Positions 24,701 to 33,193 of a DNA stretch of 64,000 bases are shown piece after piece (within the stretch, counting starts at the first letter, position 1; each line of letters begins with the position of its first letter). The stretch comes from Nostoc desertorum CM1-VF14 (GTDB taxonomy: Bacteria > Cyanobacteriota > Cyanobacteriia > Cyanobacteriales > Nostocaceae). Location: contig JAHHHR010000001.1 of the NCBI GenBank assembly GCA_019359245.1, forward strand, positions 248,001 through 312,000, written 5' to 3'. A program made the translations under genes and the position numbers. The notes under the pieces were generated by a model. The model was given only the letters and a program-made list of their open reading frames with translations, searched no databases and was not told where the DNA came from.

Positions 24701-27505
24701 AGCAAGCAAGATGAACTGATTGATAGACTGGCGAATAAGTACAAAGAAAACCTAGATGCCCTGGATGCCCGGATCAAGGAATTGCAGGAGGCAAATAAGG
24801 GCTTTCTCCAAAAGGCACTCGACTTTATTGTTGGAGTCATCAAAACCATCGTTGAACTTGCAAAATTGCTTGCTAATGTGTTGGCACGGGCAGCAAGTGC
24901 GATTCCTAGTATCCTTAAAGATCCAATTGGTTTTATCAGGAATCTAGTTGATGCCCTCAAGCAAGGATTTCTTAATTTTGTCGCCAATATTAAACAGCAT
25001 TTGATGCAAGGACTGATTAGTTGGCTGACAGGGACTTTAAGCTCTGCGGGTATTCAAATGCCAGAAAGCTTAGATGCTAAAGGTCTGTTCGGTCTGGTCG
25101 TCCAAGTTCTGGGGATCACCTATCAAACAATTCGTGCCAGAGCCGTGAAACGCTTGGGAGAAGAGAAGGTCGGCTACTTAGAACAAAACTTTGAAATGTT
25201 CAAAATTTTGGCGACCCAAGGAATAGCAGGTCTATGGCAGGTTGTTAAGGATAAAATTGGCGACGTCAAGACAATGGTACTCGAACCCATCCAAAATTAC
25301 ATTATTGAAAATGTAATCAAAGGGGGTATTCAGTGGATTATCGGCTTGATGAGTCCAGCTTCGGCATTTATTAAAGCTTGTCAGGCGATCGTGCAGATTG
25401 TGCAGTTCTTCATGGAAAATGCTCAACGAATTGCTGAGTTGATTAACTCGATTATTGATGCAGTTCTGGCAATAGCCAATGGCGCGATTGAGAAGGCAGT
25501 GCAGGGAGTAGAAAATGCCTTAGCGCAGTCGATACCCTTAGTGATCGACTTTTTGGCGAAGTTGTTAGGTTTGGGTAATATTGGACAGAAAGTTCAGGGA
25601 ATTATTCAGAAGTTGCGCCAGCCTGTTGAAAGGTCGGTTGATTGGGTGATTACCCAAGGTGTGAAGTTTGCTAAGACTCTGGATAAGAAATTTAAGCAGA
25701 GCAAAGCAGGTAAGAAGATACAATCTCCTAGAGAGGAAGCACGTAAGAAGAAAGAAGCTGCTCAGAAATGGGTCAAGAACAAGAAGGAAGCTGTAGAAAA
25801 ACGGTATGAAAGGGAGAAGAACAAGCTTCTCAAGAGTAAGGCAGGTAAGAAAGAGTTAGATGCTTTGAAGAAAAAGCGAGACGCTGCGAAGAAGAAATTT
25901 GATGCGACGAAGAACTGGCCTACTAAGAAGCTAGAAGCATTAATGGGAGGGAAAGATAAAACACATCAAGCTATTGGGAAGGACAAGGCTGGTAAGAAGA
26001 TTGCGAAGGATAACAAGATAAAACAACGCAAACAGCAAGACGAACAAAAGCATGAACAAAGGGTAAAAGCCGGACTAGCGGCGATCGATAAAGAAGAAAC
26101 AAGATATTTGAAACAAGGGAAGATAGCTAGAGAAGACGCAGAGAAAGTTGCATCAACCGTCAAGAGACAACACCCAGTATTCAAGGTACTAACAGTGATC
26201 GACGGAGGCAAAACATGGGATTACGACTATGTTGCAAGCCCAGGAAAGGTGAAGAAGGGTCGTCAGAAGACCAGTCAAAAGCCTTACGAAAGGACGGTTG
26301 TGCCCCTAGATCCGGAGATAGAGAAAAACCTAACACACTGTAATTCATACCTAGAAAACGAGAATTCAGAGTTAGCAGAATTCAAGAAACAAGGGAATGT
26401 GAAAGTGGAATTGGAGGACGAAAAGAAGCTTAAGGAATTTAGAAACCAATACCAAAAATTGGACACCGAAAAAAGTAATATAGAAAAAGAAAAAGATATT
26501 CAAGTAAAACGAAATCCAGAATTAGGATCGAGAGAAAAGAAATTGTCAAAAGAAGTAAGAAATTTCTTACACGATCTCCAAATGCATTATGGAGAATTTA
26601 CATCTGGTGGTGGCAGCCACATGAGAAAACATCCGGAAGCCAAGGGTACTATTGTTTTTTATGGATCTTTTGAAAAGCCGAGTGAAAAGGAGTTTGCGGG
26701 AATAAAGCTGAAAAAGGTAGAGGAGAAAGAATTCACGGCGTTAACTCAGATAGAGAAAGGAAGATATTACCGGCTAACATATATCAAAGCCACAATAGGT
26801 AAAGTGGATAATGCAGTTTACTATCCACAGCAATTTGAGATACCAGAAGGAAAATTAAAAGGAAGAGATACGCTAAATATAGATAAAGCTTCGGAAAAGA
26901 AAGACCCTAAGAACCAAAAAGAATTTAAGACAGTAGCGGATAAATTAGATCAAGATAAAGACGCTCCTCAAGTAAGAACACAAGTATATACAAACCAGGC
27001 AAGAAGGAAAGATAGAGGTAAAGGGCAAATATTTGCTATGAATAATGTTAATGCTGCTGCTTATGCATATGGAAAAGGAATAAATAATGCTCTTGATAAA
27101 AATTGGGAATGGTTACATATACGGGGAGCAGGACTGGGCGGCGAAACCGAATCTACTAACTTGGTGGCAGGTACATATAGTGCAAACTCGCATATGATCC
27201 CATTTGAATTGCAAATCAAAGCTTTATCAACGATGGCTAATGATTCTCATCCGTTAAACGTCGAATGGAAAATAGCAATAGGAGATAAAGGAAAGTTTCA
27301 TTGCAAGAAGATAACCCTAGAATGGTATGCAGAGAAAGGGTTAGAACTTGATGGAACTGCAACACAACCTATCTCCAAAAATGAGCCGATGGTGGTGGAA
27401 TTTGACCCAGAGAGAGCAACAGTTTTCGATAAATACCAAAGTAAGGCAGCGTGGAAAACGTATAAGAAATACATTGCAGATAATCAAAACATGATTACAG
27501 ATTAG
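21734..27505 (+). CDS. Large DUF4157 (HExxH) protein, probable eCIS-delivered toxin with nuclease-like C-terminus
   Basis: This 1923-residue protein is the best cargo candidate. Residues 66-128 carry the LQRQYGNSYVNQVV and GDKYEREADQ motifs that precede DUF4157 in eCIS-linked proteins. Residues about 209-353 are 45-residue Lys/Glu/His-rich repeats. Residues about 390-465 are DUF4157, with the zinc-protease motif HELTH at 455-459. Residues about 850-1310 are long coiled coils and amphipathic helices; 1316-1456 are very Lys-rich; 1476-1506 (VKRQHPVFKVLTVIDGGKTW) is a linker seen in this family. The C-terminus has HIRGAGLGG (His1795), TNLVAG and SANSHMIPFE, resembling a His/Asn metal-nuclease core. 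The toxin role is inferred. No signal peptide is visible. Confidence 0.85.
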   Translation: MRVPKQKHNASSKQAPQHSVVGKSATQPGKSPQQSPLVQTLFRVGNAGNHAAILNRAPDHQQSTNKNLLLHLQRQYGNSYVNQVVKQAQHNSSASTQQAPIQTKLTIGSVGDKYEREADQTAAAVVQRINAPSPVQSAGGQAIQREKTSEEELQKKPQITAIQREVMPGEDEQRAQMKAAVELVQTKKPEEDDKQKQAAKKTALAAPPQPKKIKEEDKKKLLRKRAASNSFKSKKQEEDDKLKHLQKKSDAIAEHGHKEEDEDKLSVHKKSHPDAGSTKKPEEEDKLKHLQKKSDTHAEHGHKEEDEDKLPVHKKSHPGAEPHKKPEEDDDKHLMQAKSDVSAGHEDKDEEDKMAQMQPLVQRRSGEGGTDATADVESAIKHARGKGRPLPDHVRSSMENAFGADFSDVKIHADTHADQLNRSIQARAFTTGQDVFFRQGEFALGSKRGQELLAHELTHVVQQNGNAVQPKSLTKQEKKQNKLQSKTKFNESAEPAAIPEQNAQVPSNYLAPTAAPAASSERNELLQQQALAEVAGNKEVEIQRQEADAGIAPTSPEADGEFQEVVSKSQGVAEEQQEHQPPEEKSKEAQDAAEPPANEVETKAEGRQVSEKMEQAPTPPFDAAAFRAALMARIRQITPQNLDEMDKFKDSNKLTSVKNDVTGKVDEAQKESQGPLEETAKETPSTSGIEAKQVTPLPPNDPGSAPADVGGEKAAPKSKGYGEIEAPLEQSSQELDQRLAEANITEEQLANSNEPQFQAALDSKKQAQANAVDSPKGYRQFEDSKLSQAKSEASTTAIDSLQGMHQGRSQSFEQVTGKQEEGKGKDEAARTKIAGDLGQIYDKTKTTVEKILNDLDVEVDREFDAGAADAKQTFEDYVSKRMDEYKAARYRGIGGFFNGIRDWFAGLPDEVNRFYEEGRDLYLQKMDGVIDKIAQLVATKLNEAKTEVTNGKKQVEEYVKQLPEDLKEIGQEAAEDILSQFDELEQEINSKQDELIDRLANKYKENLDALDARIKELQEANKGFLQKALDFIVGVIKTIVELAKLLANVLARAASAIPSILKDPIGFIRNLVDALKQGFLNFVANIKQHLMQGLISWLTGTLSSAGIQMPESLDAKGLFGLVVQVLGITYQTIRARAVKRLGEEKVGYLEQNFEMFKILATQGIAGLWQVVKDKIGDVKTMVLEPIQNYIIENVIKGGIQWIIGLMSPASAFIKACQAIVQIVQFFMENAQRIAELINSIIDAVLAIANGAIEKAVQGVENALAQSIPLVIDFLAKLLGLGNIGQKVQGIIQKLRQPVERSVDWVITQGVKFAKTLDKKFKQSKAGKKIQSPREEARKKKEAAQKWVKNKKEAVEKRYEREKNKLLKSKAGKKELDALKKKRDAAKKKFDATKNWPTKKLEALMGGKDKTHQAIGKDKAGKKIAKDNKIKQRKQQDEQKHEQRVKAGLAAIDKEETRYLKQGKIAREDAEKVASTVKRQHPVFKVLTVIDGGKTWDYDYVASPGKVKKGRQKTSQKPYERTVVPLDPEIEKNLTHCNSYLENENSELAEFKKQGNVKVELEDEKKLKEFRNQYQKLDTEKSNIEKEKDIQVKRNPELGSREKKLSKEVRNFLHDLQMHYGEFTSGGGSHMRKHPEAKGTIVFYGSFEKPSEKEFAGIKLKKVEEKEFTALTQIEKGRYYRLTYIKATIGKVDNAVYYPQQFEIPEGKLKGRDTLNIDKASEKKDPKNQKEFKTVADKLDQDKDAPQVRTQVYTNQARRKDRGKGQIFAMNNVNAAAYAYGKGINNALDKNWEWLHIRGAGLGGETESTNLVAGTYSANSHMIPFELQIKALSTMANDSHPLNVEWKIAIGDKGKFHCKKITLEWYAEKGLELDGTATQPISKNEPMVVEFDPERATVFDKYQSKAAWKTYKKYIADNQNMITD
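22434..22790 (+). repeat. In-frame tandem repeats (135-bp unit) in the DUF4157 gene
   Basis: Two nearly identical copies and a third degenerate one encode KxPEEEDKLKHLQKKSD, then HGHKEEDEDKL and VHKKSH. The motif GGGCATAAGG recurs at 22499 and 22634. The repeats give a strongly charged, probably extended linker before the DUF4157 domain. Confidence 0.85.
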
Positions 27506-27837
27506 TGCGATCGCCGCTCTTGTAGCGTGCGTAATCGAAGTGTAACGCACCGTCTATCCCGTAAAATCCTGGCGCGGGCTGTGGGATAATGTGTAAAGCA
27601 ATCGTGCTGGCACCAATCCAAGTGATAATGGCGTTTGACAACGCAAAACTCAAAATACTCCATTATATTGACCAAAATTGAGCCTAACGCCTCCTACGCA
27701 AATGCGATCGCCTGATACTGTTGCGGGCTGTGGGATAATTTGTAAGATGATCGTAATTGGTGAATGCGATCGCTTGATACAAGTTTAGCTTTGGGATATG
27801 TGCAGGGCGATCTGAATTTTTTTTTAGGAGGCGGTGC
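27506..27837. promoter_or_regulatory. Gap between toxin and partner gene with a duplicated 23-bp element
   Basis: The sequence GCGGGCTGTGGGATAATNTG plus TAA occurs at 27574-27596 and 27723-27745 with one mismatch. A HIP1 octamer followed by YTGATAC occurs at about 27703 and 27766. The duplicates could be operators or promoter elements for the downstream gene, or merely dispersed repeats. No coding frame is visible. Confidence 0.4.
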
Positions 27838-28947
27838 ATGTCAGTTCAAACCGAACATTATCCCCTAAAAATCTCGTTGAATTTAAGAGTAAGGGACACC
27901 CAATACCCCCTAACTGTTCACGCTATCTCTGTGTCTGTAACCAAACAAGACCAGGAACTTATCGAGTGTCGTCTCACCTTCTGTATCAACCCCGAACTCT
28001 ACCAGCAGATCGACAAAGAAGCATTATTCAACCTCACTCCAGATGTTCGCACCCCCACTTCTGCCGTTGAATTCCTTCCCGAACCCGATATTGCGATCGA
28101 AACTCGTCTTAAACAGGATTTTCTACCACACCTTGCAGAATATGCCACCAACATAGAGGAATTTGCAACCTATCTTCTGAGTTTAAGCCAAGAGCAGCCC
28201 GATAGCCCACTACTATCTACCGAAAATTGGTTAGCCTTGTCCGTTAAACAACAACAGCAGTCTGGCTCAACAGGCTACCGTACCGTCTGGTCTTATGTTA
28301 ATTCCAAAGCTCTATCTGAGGAGGCATCTTCGGACGCAGAGATATCAGAAGGTATTACCAACTTCTTCAAAGATATGGTTGGTAGCAGTCTGGATATGCT
28401 TGCAAAAGAATTCTCCAATGAGTCGCAAGGGGTAATATCCAACTTTTTCCAAGAAATAGCCCAAAATGTTCCAGAGCCAACTCCCCAAAATACCAGTACA
28501 CAACCAATTTTTCAAGCACTAGTCAACTTCTTTACCCTAGATGATTGGTCATTTACGAGAATTCAAGGAGAACAAGTCTTGCACCTTGGCTTTCAAGGAG
28601 AAAATGGCAAATGGAATTGTTACGCCCAAGCCAGAGAAAAACAAGAACAATTTGTTTTTTATTCTATTTGTCCCTTACTCGCACCAGAAAATAAGCGGGG
28701 TTCTGTGGCAGAGTTTATCACCAGAGCTAATTATAGTATGATTATTGGCAATCTTGAAATGGACTTTGACGATGGAGAAATTCGCTACAAAACCAGTATT
28801 GATATTTATGGCGACCAACTTACCTCAGACATAATTAAACGGTTGGTTTACGCCAATGTGACGATGATGGACGAATATTTACCTGGAATTATTGCTGTGA
28901 TTGAGAAAGATGTGTCACCTGTAGATGCGATCGCCCAAATCGAATAA
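27838..28947 (+). CDS. Hypothetical protein downstream of the toxin; YbjN-like C-terminal domain, candidate chaperone or immunity
   Basis: This 369-residue soluble protein has a strong ribosome-binding site TAGGAGG before its ATG. The N-terminal 80 residues are strand-rich (EHYPLKISLNLRVRDTQYPL). The middle is helical and acidic (ITNFFKDMVGSSLDMLAKEF). The last 150 residues (LDDWSFTRIQGEQVLHLGFQ, WNCYAQAREKQEQFVFYS, then FITRANYSMIIGNLEMDFDD) resemble YbjN-type domains, which share the type III secretion chaperone fold. Its place right after a large presumed cargo gene suggests loading chaperone or immunity. I do not recognise the full-length protein. Confidence 0.55.
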   Translation: MSVQTEHYPLKISLNLRVRDTQYPLTVHAISVSVTKQDQELIECRLTFCINPELYQQIDKEALFNLTPDVRTPTSAVEFLPEPDIAIETRLKQDFLPHLAEYATNIEEFATYLLSLSQEQPDSPLLSTENWLALSVKQQQQSGSTGYRTVWSYVNSKALSEEASSDAEISEGITNFFKDMVGSSLDMLAKEFSNESQGVISNFFQEIAQNVPEPTPQNTSTQPIFQALVNFFTLDDWSFTRIQGEQVLHLGFQGENGKWNCYAQAREKQEQFVFYSICPLLAPENKRGSVAEFITRANYSMIIGNLEMDFDDGEIRYKTSIDIYGDQLTSDIIKRLVYANVTMMDEYLPGIIAVIEKDVSPVDAIAQIE

Positions 28948-28993
28948 TAGTCAGAAACTTCCTCATTAGCACCGCCCAAAGTAGATACAGCCA

Positions 28994-29015
28994 TCTCAGG
29001 ATTAAACTCCTGAGA
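28994..29015 (+). terminator. Hairpin after the partner gene
   Basis: The stem TCTCAGGA/TCCTGAGA (28994-29001 and 29008-29015) has a 6-nt loop and lies 47 bp after the stop. The T-run behind it is weak (AGTTTTG), so a terminator role is uncertain. Confidence 0.4.
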
Positions 29016-29506
29016 CAGCCAGTTTTGTTGAAATAGTAGGCTATAGCTGCCAGATCAAAGATGGTGTTGTGCGATCGCCCTCGAAACTCAAACTAATCAG
29101 CAAACCCTTACTGTGAAAAGATCAGTACTGAATAGGGAGCAATACCAACGTTACCTCGACAAGGCATATGCTCTGGATCGTTTGGATCTGTAGAACCCGC
29201 AGTAGTTGAATAACCGCCAAAGTTGCCAAAATCAGGACTGTAACTGTCCGAGTCACTATTAAAACGGTTCCACCATATTCCTGGCGTTGGAAAGCCTATA
29301 CTGTAGCTTGCGAAGCTCTTGTGTCCAAAGTTAATAACGACAATCACATCATCTCCTGATCCACCATATTCCCAGCGATGGTACGCAATCACCTTGTCAT
29401 TGTCATTCACATGGTGAACATGAACATACTGCCCTCGTAATCCCCGCGTGTTGTTATACCAGTTGCGTCGTAACTGAATCAAATCTCGATACAGGTTAAA
29501 AATTTT

Positions 29507-30285
29507 GGCGTTGCATAATTGAAGTATGAATTTGAGCGATCGCCATGAAATGTCCAAGGTGTGCATCCACTCATATCCGCAAGAATGGGAAAAAGCATGG
29601 TAAACAAAATCACATATGTGTTAATTGTGGTCGTCAGTTTATAGATTCTTATGAACAGCAGGGCTACCCTGAAGAAATAAAAAAAGAGTGTTTAGAAATG
29701 TATGTGAATGTTCAGGGTTTCGTGCAATTCAGCGGGTAAAGAAAGTGCATCATACAACTGTAATAAATTGGGTTAGAGAACTGGGAAATACCCTACCTAA
29801 TTCGCCTGAATATAATGAGATACCAGAAATTACTCAAGTTGATGAACTCGAAACTTTTGTAGGTAAAAAAAAACAAAATTTGGTTGTGAACAGCAGTAAA
29901 TAAGCATGTCCCAGGAGTTATAGCCTGGGTTCTAGGAGACCGTAGTTCTGAAACTTTTAAGCTTTTGTGGCAGATAATAAACTGTTGGCATTCTTATTTT
30001 TACGTCACAGATGGCTACCCAGTTGATCCTTGTTTTATTAGCAATGAGGATCATATTGTTAGTAAAACTTATATGACACGAGTAGAAGGTGAAAATAGCC
30101 GTTTTAGACATTATTTGGCTAGGTTACATCGCAAAACCTTTTGTTACTCTAAGTCAGAGGAAATGCTTAAACTCTCTATTCGATTAGTAATACATTATCT
30201 AAAGTACGGTTCCGTGGCGCTGCGGGCGCTACGCGCCCGCAAGCTTGAGGCGATCGCATGATTCATACTTGGATTCAGCAACGCC
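29507..30285 (+). mobile_element. IS1-family insertion sequence with 8-bp target duplication
   Basis: This 779-bp element begins GGCGTTGC at 29507 and ends GCAACGCC at 30285. Its roughly 35-bp ends are imperfect inverted repeats, including AAGTATGAAT and GCGATCGC on both sides. It is flanked by the direct repeat AAAATTTT (29499-29506 and 30286-30293), the 8-bp duplication expected of IS1. Removing the element and one repeat restores the amylase reading frame. Confidence 0.9.
29545..30210 (+). pseudogene. IS1-family transposase, frameshifted
   Basis: The start MKCPRCASTHIRKNGKKHGK is the zinc-finger N-terminus of IS1-type transposases (CPRC and CVNC pairs). The frame breaks near 29707, continues as FRAIQRVKKVHHTTVINWVR, breaks again near 29880-29900, and resumes through WQIINCWHSYFYVTDGYPV and the RVEGENSRFRHYLARLHRKT block typical of IS1. 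At least two frame changes are needed, more than programmed shifting would explain, so it is inactive. A dispersed repeat follows at 30212-30243. Confidence 0.85.
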
Positions 30286-31104
30286 AAAATTTTTCCACCT
30301 ATCAAGCTATCCTTCTTACTCCAATCTAGGGCTGTTTTATCCGTCCAAGCCAGCCATTCCAGAAACTCCTGTCCCTGAAAAATCATTGGAATCCCAGGAG
30401 CCGTCATCACAATTGCAGCAGCTAATGTTGATCGCTTGCGGGCAAAATAACTATCTGCATGTCCGCGATCAATTGCATCGGGTAAACGAAGATTTCCTTT
30501 ATCTGCATGTACCTGGTCGTGATTCTCACTGAACAAGATACGGCTGAAAGCATCTGAACCATATCGCTGTTCAATGACATCGCGAACTGCAAACATATTA
30601 CGACTACTATCAGCAGGGACAACAACTGCATTGTGAATATCCCAATAGAATCGGCTCACCCACTGAGCATCAAAACCTGCACCTCCCGCACCAAAGAATG
30701 CAGGTTTAGTCACCCACTCATTCTCTTGTAAATCTTCTGCGATCGTAATTTTGGCTGAAGGTTGGCTCTTAATCAGGCTGTTAAGCTCCTGCAATAACCA
30801 CCAACCCTCGGAAATATCATTCTTGGGATCGTTATTGTTACCGTATGCATTACGGATACCGATCGTTGAGTCAAACCGAAACCCATCCATGCGTCCTGGA
30901 GACAGTTTATCCTGATTTGATTGCCTTGGCGCTAGCCTCTCCCTTTGGGAGCTATCCATTAGTCACATCTTTCTTAACATTGAAGAAAATAAGTCAGGGA
31001 GAGGATTTGCTCATGAGAACTTCTAAGGAAGATTGACAAAAATAGGAAATTGTGTTTTCCAAGGGAAATTGTCTAGGCAATTGCTAAACATAATGAACCA
31101 TGAA

Positions 31105-32466
31105 CTAGAAAATCTGATGGACTAATTTCCAGGTGGCGGTGATATCGTGTAATCGCCGCAATCCTCGCCAAATAGTTTTCACACCAGGCTCACCATCGCC
31201 TTTGCGACCCAAAAAGCCGCCGAGAGTCGCAATCATTCGTACTGCTTGTCGTAATGAAGGTGGCTGTTGAGGTGGGATGGGAGTTTTGTTGATAGTCGCA
31301 CACAAAGACTGCCATTCACAGGCTTCTAAAACCCTGTCGCATGGCAGGTCAGGATTAGATCGTGCTTCATAAGTCAACCATAACAATCGCCACGCCACAA
31401 TTGAATATGTTACTAATGCCATGTTAATTCGGCGAGCCGTTTCCAGTTGTAATTCTTCAATTCCACAACCACTTTTTAATACATAGTGATAGCGTTCTAT
31501 CAACCAACGGAATGTATACCATTTGACGCAACGTGCTGCCGAGTCAAACTCATTAATTTCAAGGGTAGTAAGTAATAGCCAACTAATTGGGCTAACATCA
31601 AAAGGAGGGTTTTCTTCTTCTGCTAAAACCACTTGCAATTTCACAGGTTTGAGTTGTTTTCGCCCAATGTGATGTAATGGTACTTGTATTTCGAGTGTTG
31701 CAAACCTCAACGTTAGTGTTGCCTTTCTTGCGGCATGTTCTGGGCTACGCTTGACTTCGATAGTCAGAGAACCACATGGCTGTGTTGCACGAATGGCTTG
31801 ATGTAGATACTTTGCACTATGGTCTACTTTTCTATTGTGAGTCCCGCGAATTAGTAAATGTGAATTTTCTAGACGTTGTTGGCTAAATAAGTCAAATATA
31901 TCTGCTTCTGAGTCGCCCATTGTCACGACTATCAATTCTATTGGTACTAACTGTTGCGTTACTTTTAATCCATCTAACCAACGTTGACTTTCTTTATCTT
32001 GTGTTTCCCGTTGACGACGTTTTTTTGCTATACCCAAATTTTCAATATCTCGTGCCCACACTTGCTGAAAAGCAATTCCTAGTGGTACTCCATCAATTGT
32101 GGCAGCCAGCGTTGAATGTACTTTTAATGCAAAGCTTTTTGTGTGGTCAAGATAGCCTAGACCATTTGTTGCTTTATGGCTGGTTAAATCTATACTCGTC
32201 GTGTCCTGAATCATCAACACCACATCATGTTCTTTGATTCGAGCAACTGTACTTTTTACATGGGCCTTACGTATATCATCTGGCTGAAAGTAAGGTGAGT
32301 TCCAAAAATCGTATGCTGCGGTGGTTGCGGCTATGTTTCCACAGGCTTGAGGTACGCTACTGCTTGGTTGTGCTGCCAAGTCTTCTACGATCCTGACTAG
32401 ACGCTTGTTTCGTCTTGTGTCTCCTAAATCTGCCTGTTTTAATTCAACCGAAGCCCATTTTTCCAT
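31105..32466 (-). CDS. IS4-family transposase (IS50/Tn5-like), apparently intact
   Basis: This 453-residue DDE transposase has Asp motifs at IQDTTSIDL and GDSEADIFD. The signature YTFRWLIERYHYVLK matches the IS4-family Y-(2)-R-(3)-E-(6)-K rule exactly, supplying the catalytic Glu. The length and the N-terminal DNA-binding region (ELKQADLGDTRRNKRLVRI) fit the IS50-like group. No frame defect is visible, so it could be active. I could not identify its terminal inverted repeats. It lies beside the 5' break of the amylase gene and may have caused that truncation. Confidence 0.9.
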   Translation of the reverse strand: MEKWASVELKQADLGDTRRNKRLVRIVEDLAAQPSSSVPQACGNIAATTAAYDFWNSPYFQPDDIRKAHVKSTVARIKEHDVVLMIQDTTSIDLTSHKATNGLGYLDHTKSFALKVHSTLAATIDGVPLGIAFQQVWARDIENLGIAKKRRQRETQDKESQRWLDGLKVTQQLVPIELIVVTMGDSEADIFDLFSQQRLENSHLLIRGTHNRKVDHSAKYLHQAIRATQPCGSLTIEVKRSPEHAARKATLTLRFATLEIQVPLHHIGRKQLKPVKLQVVLAEEENPPFDVSPISWLLLTTLEINEFDSAARCVKWYTFRWLIERYHYVLKSGCGIEELQLETARRINMALVTYSIVAWRLLWLTYEARSNPDLPCDRVLEACEWQSLCATINKTPIPPQQPPSLRQAVRMIATLGGFLGRKGDGEPGVKTIWRGLRRLHDITATWKLVHQIF

Positions 32467-32514
32467 GATGCACCATTACCTGCAAATATTCTCTTCTCTC
32501 AAAAACTATACCTA

Positions 32515-32877
32515 TCAATGCTTTTGGCATATTTTAAGTAAGTTGTATAAATGTTGAGAAAGATGCGGGTAATGGATAGCTTTGGGAGAAGGCAATGGGG
32601 AGTCGATACAGGCAACTCCAGCTAGCCATAATTGCCAAGTTAACAGGGGCATCAGGTGACTCCATCGCTCTGCTGCCTGAGTAGAGCCAAGTTGAGGTTG
32701 TGTCCAATATAACCTCTGCTTCGCAAACCGATACCAATGCTCCAGGGTAAAACGACGCAAGTATTTGTGCCAGAGATCCTCTAATGCAGGCATTGTCTGA
32801 CCCAACCAAGCTAGCCATAAGTATAACAGGTACAGAAAAGCCACAATGTTTTGTGATGCAGTCAGCAATGTATACAC
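32515..32877 (-). pseudogene. C-terminal fragment of another transposase
   Basis: The frame contains MPALEDLWHKYLRRFTLEHW, YRFAKQRLYWTQPQL and a TQAAERWSHLMPLLTWQLWL block. I recognise it as the C-terminal part of a cyanobacterial DDE transposase (H-WYRFAKQRL carries the last acidic-residue region). It is not the IS4-type transposase next to it. The N-terminus is missing and the apparent start (MYTLLTAS) is accidental. Confidence 0.7.
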
Positions 32878-32880
32878 AAC

Positions 32881-33146
32881 AATTCTGTTGAAGTTTTAGT
32901 AAATAAGCTTGTATTACAACAATACATATACTATCGGTAAACAGGTATCCACAGTTCTTCTATCAGTTGTCGCCAAATAGTGGTGAGATTGGCAAAATTA
33001 GAATCTGGCTGATGCCTAGATGTGCAATAGCTTATCCTTTAAATATCCTATTCCCATACATTTGTCTGCCAAACACTATTGTGGGGTAAAAGTGGGGTAA
33101 AAACTTGTAAAAAAGTTTGAAAGGCTTGTAAAAAGGTTATTATTCA
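32881..33146. other. Non-coding stretch left of the tRNA-Cys fragment
   Basis: No gene is visible. Short direct repeats GTGGGGTAAAA (33079 and 33090 region) and CTTGTAAAAA (33104 and 33125 region) lie just left of the tRNA fragment. They could be arm-type sites of an integrase, but nothing shows this directly. Confidence 0.35.
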
Positions 33147-33191
33147 AGGTCTGCAAAACCTCCACCCCCAGTTCAAATCCGGGTGCCGCCT
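33147..33191 (+). other. 3' half of a tRNA-Cys gene (GCA), possible integration scar
   Basis: The sequence AAGGTCTGCAAAACCT followed by a T-arm (CCCAGTTCAAATCCGGG) and acceptor end TGCCGCCT matches the anticodon arm to 3' end of a cyanobacterial tRNA-Cys. The anticodon GCA sits in the loop CTGCAAA. The D-arm and 5' acceptor strand (expected to begin GGCGGCA) are not present upstream. The T-stem has one mismatch. A hairpin (AAGGCT/AGCCTT) follows. This layout is what a tRNA-targeted integrase leaves at the distal end of an integrated element. Confidence 0.75.
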
Positions 33192-33193
33192 TC

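Larger units (their letters stand above)
29108..30900 (-). pseudogene. GH13 alpha-amylase-family gene, N-truncated and split by IS1
   Basis: Read on the minus strand, 30900 down to 30294 encodes MDGFRFDS (GH13 region II, nucleophile Asp), ITIAEDLQE (region III, acid/base Glu), FSENHDQV (region IV) and the barrel's end (FLEWLAWTDKTALDW). After an IS1-type insertion it resumes FNLYRDLIQLRRNWYNN and the C-terminal sheet domain to the TAA at 29108-29110. The N-terminal third, with region I, is missing beyond about 30900. It was probably an oligosaccharide-acting or branching-like enzyme; now it is dead. Confidence 0.8.

Noticed and set aside
24535..24987. Long minus-strand open frame opposite the DUF4157 gene
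   Set aside because: It is Ser/Leu-rich antisense shadow of the coiled-coil region; the same holds for other frames opposite 22058-22539 and 23324-23932.
30845..31036. Plus-strand frame between the amylase remnant and the IS4-type transposase
   Set aside because: It lies mostly antisense to the GH13 remnant and has no motif of its own.
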